NCBI RefSeq assembly: GCF_000163895.2
Contig: NC_016630.1
Span: 186,001-250,000, forward strand
DNA length: 64,000 bases
From: Filifactor alocis ATCC 35896
Lineage (GTDB): Bacteria; Bacillota; Clostridia; Peptostreptococcales; Filifactoraceae
Direction of reading: 5' to 3'
A program made the translations under genes and the position numbers. Positions within the stretch are counted from its first letter, which is position 1. Every line of letters starts with the position of its first letter. Positions 60,663 through 64,000 of the stretch are shown here, piece by piece. The notes beneath the pieces were generated by a model. It was not told the DNA's origin. It saw only the letters and a program-made list of their open reading frames with translations, and made no database searches.

Positions 60663-60788
60663 AATATTTATTCCGCAGTCAAAGATAAAAAAGAATATAC
60701 AAATTTATTTGTTTATCATAATAAAAGCATAGTAGCGAGTGTAGAATCTGAAAGTTATAGTGAAACGTTACAAGTGCTGGAATATTAA
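60663..60788 (+). pseudogene. Possible decayed gene fragment
   Basis: 41 codons between TAA 60660 and TAA 60786 with protein-like composition (YSAVKDKKEYTNLFVYHN, then SIVASVESESYSETLQVLEY) in an otherwise extremely AT-rich gap. No usable start codon or ribosome-binding site. Looks like the C-terminal remnant of a lost gene; no family recognised. Confidence 0.3.
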
Positions 60789-60919
60789 AAAGATTATATC
60801 TATATGTTTATCAATAGATATGGTAACTATATACATATAATTTTAGAGAATACTATCATTATATTGTTATGAAAATATATTATAAAAAATATTATATGAA
60901 GTGTAAGGAAGTGATTGTA

Positions 60920-61609
60920 TTGAAAATGGCAGAAAAATTCAACATTGCATTTATTGAGAAAACACAATATTTTGGAATGTGGACAGCTATACAAAAAGAA
61001 AGGAACAGTCTACTTGGCAGCATAGAACAAGGGATGAAAAAATTAAGAGCGGAACATTGTATGAATAGAAAAAAGCATAGTGGTGTGCTGTATGTATATG
61101 TTTTGGTAGTTATGTTGATGGTTGTTACATTGTCATTGATTACAGCAAGTTTGTTTGATGCAAACTTGGCCGGTGCTGCTTCTCAAAGAGACGATTTGCA
61201 ACTTTATTACTATTCCAAGGCGGGTGCAGATTGGGCAGTTGATTTGATTAATACAAATAAAGAGGGATTAGATATTACCGGCGGTTCAGGGAGGAGTCTT
61301 TTGGAAGAGATTAAGACTATGTCTTATTCCGTCGGAGGTTCTACTCCTGTATGGACAGGTGCAAGTGATTTGGTGGTAGGTGGAGAAAAAGTAGGTCACT
61401 TTGAAGTGGAAGTTGACAAGGTAAAACGAAAGGTAAATAAAAATAATGAACTTGATCCTTCCGGAACAATAGAAAGAGAATATGCAAGAGTCATTTCAAC
61501 CGGAAGTTATGCAGTTGGAACTAAAGTATCAAAGGAAACTTATACGATGACGGTATTGGTGCCGCTTGAAGCACCAACGGAAATTTTATACTTAGTCGGA
61601 AGAAAATAG
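60920..61609 (+). CDS. PilX-like pilus-associated membrane protein
   Basis: 229 residues from TTG 60920 (AAGGAAG eight bases upstream). A cytoplasmic segment of about 50 residues is followed by a basic stretch and a hydrophobic helix SGVLYVYVLVVMLMVVTLSL (about 57-76). The pattern after it (SQRDDLQLYYYSKAGADWAV) resembles PilX-N proteins, which lack the prepilin Glu5 motif. The extracellular part is about 140 residues. Located 13 bases before the vWA prepilin, so probably a minor pilus component. Confidence 0.7.
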   Translation: MKMAEKFNIAFIEKTQYFGMWTAIQKERNSLLGSIEQGMKKLRAEHCMNRKKHSGVLYVYVLVVMLMVVTLSLITASLFDANLAGAASQRDDLQLYYYSKAGADWAVDLINTNKEGLDITGGSGRSLLEEIKTMSYSVGGSTPVWTGASDLVVGGEKVGHFEVEVDKVKRKVNKNNELDPSGTIEREYARVISTGSYAVGTKVSKETYTMTVLVPLEAPTEILYLVGRK

Positions 61610-61622
61610 AGGAGGAGCAGAA

Positions 61623-63536
61623 ATGAAGCAAAAAGGTCTTACGCTTACGGAGCTGATTATTGCGTTAACCTTAGGAGTTTTGGTTATGGGAATTGGAGTA
61701 CAGTTGCTTTTTGGTGCCACAAACAATTCGGTTTTTGCAACAAAAGAAAAGCAGTTGCAAGACGCTAACCGCATATTTTTGAGCTATACGGATAACGCAA
61801 TAAAATATTCTACTGCAACCTTTACAGTAGCAGATAGTACATTTAATGCACCGAACAATGAGAAATTAACTCCTGATTGGAATTATATCGGATTGAAAAA
61901 GAATATTAAGGTTCCGGGTAAAATGACTCAGAGTGGGAAGGATTTAGATGTAAAAACAGCGTTGGTAGCAATCGACTACAAAGGGAAGAGCAAACCGGAT
62001 GAAAGTAAATTGAAAGAAGAGGAAACTCTTATTACAATATCAGATGGCGGCTCGGAACATTATTTTGTGCAGAAAATCATTGCATTTTCCGATTTATCGA
62101 ACGGAAAGGAGTTTTTGTATGATTTGAGGTTTTTCAAACCTACAATAAAAGAAGGCGGGGGATCACGAGAAAATAATAGTTTAAATTATGAGATGAAGTT
62201 AACCTTAAGCGACGGAACATCTCAAACAATTGATTACGGAACTATTGAATCCAAACTTAGTTCGTTAAATGCATTGCAAGTTGTTGACCGTGGTTCACCG
62301 AGTGATCCGGCCACTGCAATTGCTTATCGTACAGATAATGTATATCTCAAAAAAGAAGGCGCACACGGAGTAATCTCCTTGGTGTTGGATAACTCGGGAA
62401 GTATGCATACGAGAGACTTAAAGGATTCCCATGGCAATAAAGAGAGTAGGATTAATATTTTAAAAGTAGAGACTGGAAAATTGTTAAAGCTTTTAAGTAC
62501 AAATAAGGCTGCTGACGTTGAACTTGTTCCTTTTGATAACAACGTGTTGGTAAGATCAGATAGAAAAGGAGGATATATTAAACCTACATTTTATTCCGCT
62601 AGTAAAGAATATCGCGAAAAAATTATTGGTTCGAATGTATATGAAGGAAAGCTGAAAGAATCGATGGATAGCTTGGGAGCTTACAGCGGCACCAATACAG
62701 GAGAAGGTTTAAGATATGCTTTTTATAGTATAGATGAAAAAAACAATGATTTATTGAGAGAACGACCTGAAGAACATTTTCGGGATTATTTGATTATTTT
62801 AGTAGATGGAGAATCAAATGCTGCAACAATTATTCCTACTTTAGAAGGAAATTATATCAGTAAAAACAAAAGTGATTTTTCTAAAAAAAAGAATACCAAT
62901 CCTATTTATAGAGATAAAAATTATGACATGGATGCATTTCAAAAGCGTCAATTTAAACATTTTACAAATGTGACATATGAACATAGATTAGACAATTCAT
63001 TTAATTTTAAGGAGCCAGAATTAAGAAAATATTATCAAGAAGGAAATGCTTGCGAGGTGAAAATTATTAAGCCTACAAATACAATCTATGATTCTGTAAC
63101 GCAGGAACTTTCTTTGGATTATGAACATATTGTGACACAACAAAACGGCAAAGAAGAAAGCATACAAGAGGCTTATGCAAGTCAAAAAGGAAGCGGTGCA
63201 TGGCTACACAATAATTGGTCTGCAGCTACAGGTAACACATATGTATCAAAAGTCGGGAAATTATATAATACTCCAGATAATTATTTGAAAAACTCTTCTC
63301 CGCAAAGTAGAAAAGCAATCAAAGATATGGTAACAAAAAAAAGAGTGTATATAATTGCTTTTTCAAGAAGTGTTTCTACTTCTGGGTTAAATGCGATTGC
63401 CGATGAGTTTTCTATCAAAGGAGATAGCAAGCGAGTATTTAGAGCAAATTCAGGTGAAGATTTATCCAAAATTTTTCAAGAGATTGGAGAATCAATCAAT
63501 AACGATTTATGGATGGTCAATGGACCGAAATGGTAG
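61623..63536 (+). CDS. Prepilin with von Willebrand factor A domain
   Basis: 637 residues. A class III prepilin leader MKQKG is cut before L, with Glu5 (LTLTELIIALTLGVLVMGIG). A beta-rich pilin module of about 220 residues follows. Then comes a vWA domain with a full MIDAS: VLDNSGSM (about 256-263), the Thr in YSGTNTGEGL (about 355) and the Asp in YLIILVDGES (about 388-397). The last 120 residues include a C-terminal helix ending in NDLWMVNGPKW. vWA-bearing modular pilins are known at pilus tips in Streptococcus sanguinis, where they bind host protein, so this is a candidate tip adhesin. GAGGAG precedes the ATG. Confidence 0.88.
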   Translation: MKQKGLTLTELIIALTLGVLVMGIGVQLLFGATNNSVFATKEKQLQDANRIFLSYTDNAIKYSTATFTVADSTFNAPNNEKLTPDWNYIGLKKNIKVPGKMTQSGKDLDVKTALVAIDYKGKSKPDESKLKEEETLITISDGGSEHYFVQKIIAFSDLSNGKEFLYDLRFFKPTIKEGGGSRENNSLNYEMKLTLSDGTSQTIDYGTIESKLSSLNALQVVDRGSPSDPATAIAYRTDNVYLKKEGAHGVISLVLDNSGSMHTRDLKDSHGNKESRINILKVETGKLLKLLSTNKAADVELVPFDNNVLVRSDRKGGYIKPTFYSASKEYREKIIGSNVYEGKLKESMDSLGAYSGTNTGEGLRYAFYSIDEKNNDLLRERPEEHFRDYLIILVDGESNAATIIPTLEGNYISKNKSDFSKKKNTNPIYRDKNYDMDAFQKRQFKHFTNVTYEHRLDNSFNFKEPELRKYYQEGNACEVKIIKPTNTIYDSVTQELSLDYEHIVTQQNGKEESIQEAYASQKGSGAWLHNNWSAATGNTYVSKVGKLYNTPDNYLKNSSPQSRKAIKDMVTKKRVYIIAFSRSVSTSGLNAIADEFSIKGDSKRVFRANSGEDLSKIFQEIGESINNDLWMVNGPKW

Positions 63537-63544
63537 GTGAGTAT

Positions 63545-64000
63545 ATGAAGAAAAACAAAGGGATGACAATTGTCGAGGTAATAATCAGTCTTGTGATTCT
63601 TGTAATTATTTCGTCAATGGTGCTTTCTGTTTCAAAGAGTTATCTTGTACAATTTAGCACAGTGAGACGGGATATTACTGCAGAAGGCTTTGGGCGTCGT
63701 GGAAATACAGAAAAAACAATAGAAGAGATTGAAAATCTGATAGCTGTCAGAAATGAAATATCTGATATTGTTTCATCGTCAGAACAACAAATAAAGTATA
63801 TTGACTTAGAATTAAAAAAACCTTCTTTATCCGCAGCTGACAAGGATAAGCTTAATGATGAAAAATCACATTTAGTAGCGTTAATGGGACAAAAGAAAAA
63901 AGAAGAGCAGAATGCAAAAAAGAACTTAGAACCTTATCTGGACAAAAAGAATTCTTGGACCTACGTTAAACTGAAATTGGATTCTACAGAAATATCTAAA
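63545..64000 (+). CDS. Prepilin with long coiled-coil body, cut by window edge
   Basis: 152 codons visible, open at the right edge. Leader MKKNKG is cut before M, with Glu5 (MTIVEVIISLVILVIISSMV). Unlike a normal pilin, residues about 60-135 are a charged coiled coil (IEEIENLIAVRNEISDIV; KLNDEKSHLVALMGQKKKEE). Starts eight bases after the vWA prepilin stop, so same transcript. Probably another minor pilin. Confidence 0.8.
   Translation, partial: MKKNKGMTIVEVIISLVILVIISSMVLSVSKSYLVQFSTVRRDITAEGFGRRGNTEKTIEEIENLIAVRNEISDIVSSSEQQIKYIDLELKKPSLSAADKDKLNDEKSHLVALMGQKKKEEQNAKKNLEPYLDKKNSWTYVKLKLDSTEISK

Larger units (their letters stand above)
60357..60919. other. About 560-bp gap between the pilin and the minor-pilin genes
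   Basis: Contains the pilin terminator and a start-less 41-codon open stretch (60663-60788). No strong promoter was recognised in its very AT-rich right part. Confidence 0.6.

Overview
The window looks like chromosome of a low-GC anaerobic member of the Clostridia, plausibly Peptostreptococcaceae-like (inference). The support is an AT-rich base composition, Gram-positive ribosome-binding sites with many TTG/GTG starts, the order rplU-prp-rpmA with a cleavable L27 N-terminus, HPr kinase, PrkC/PrpC, RocB-type and M18 peptidases, and an ornithine-racemase-like enzyme. There are no tRNA or rRNA genes, no CRISPR array and no prophage module.

Layout. 1-4.8 kb (minus strand): pyruvate carboxylase, cut by the window edge, and a coenzyme F420 gamma-glutamyl-ligase-like gene, each with a recognisable promoter and an operator-like repeat. 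5.1-13.2 kb (plus): recJ-apt-relA-dtd-MBL hydrolase-aspS, closed by a strong terminator. 13.4-14.5 kb (minus): ornithine/alanine racemase. 14.8-19.5 kb: a membrane protein split by a T7 run, a HAD phosphatase, a small membrane protein and proBA. 19.7-21.6 kb: an rRNA methyltransferase and asd. An IS200/IS605-type element (copy 1) and a minus-strand glutaredoxin follow. 22.8-33.0 kb: hprK, cca, pcrA, dut, rocB-like, M18 aminopeptidase and an attenuated pyrR-uraA unit. Then come IS200 copy 2, IS30 copy 1 and a dicarboxylate/amino-acid symporter. 36.5-43.9 kb is the classic rsmB-rlmN-prpC-prkC-rsgA-rpe-thiamine pyrophosphokinase run. 44.1-50.4 kb: DUF1385, prmC, prfA, Sua5, rpiB, upp, rplU-prp-rpmA. 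50.9-53.1 kb: glyA and a pyridoxal/pyridoxamine kinase, an enzyme and a likely supplier of its PLP cofactor. 53.6 kb: an orphan P-loop protein.

The most interesting part is the type IV pilus locus from 54.4 kb to the right edge: pilB, pilT, pilC, a major-pilin-like gene, a PilX-like protein, a 637-residue prepilin carrying a complete von Willebrand A (MIDAS) domain, and a further prepilin with a coiled-coil body that runs off the window. pilC is interrupted by IS30 copy 2, with an exact 13-bp target duplication. The downstream pilC piece keeps both T2SSF domains and stays open from inside the IS end. Removing the element and one duplication restores a 403-residue PilC.

Mobile DNA is limited to two IS200-like copies (same orientation, 10.7 kb apart, identical transposases) and two IS30 copies (same orientation, 22.7 kb apart, identical transposases). 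Both pairs suggest recent activity and provide direct repeats for deletion. Other signals are a possible -1 frameshift or phase-variable T tract, a 20-bp perfect palindrome in a 558-bp gene-free gap, a 3 x 16-bp repeat at the hprK promoter, and a recurring extended -10 motif.
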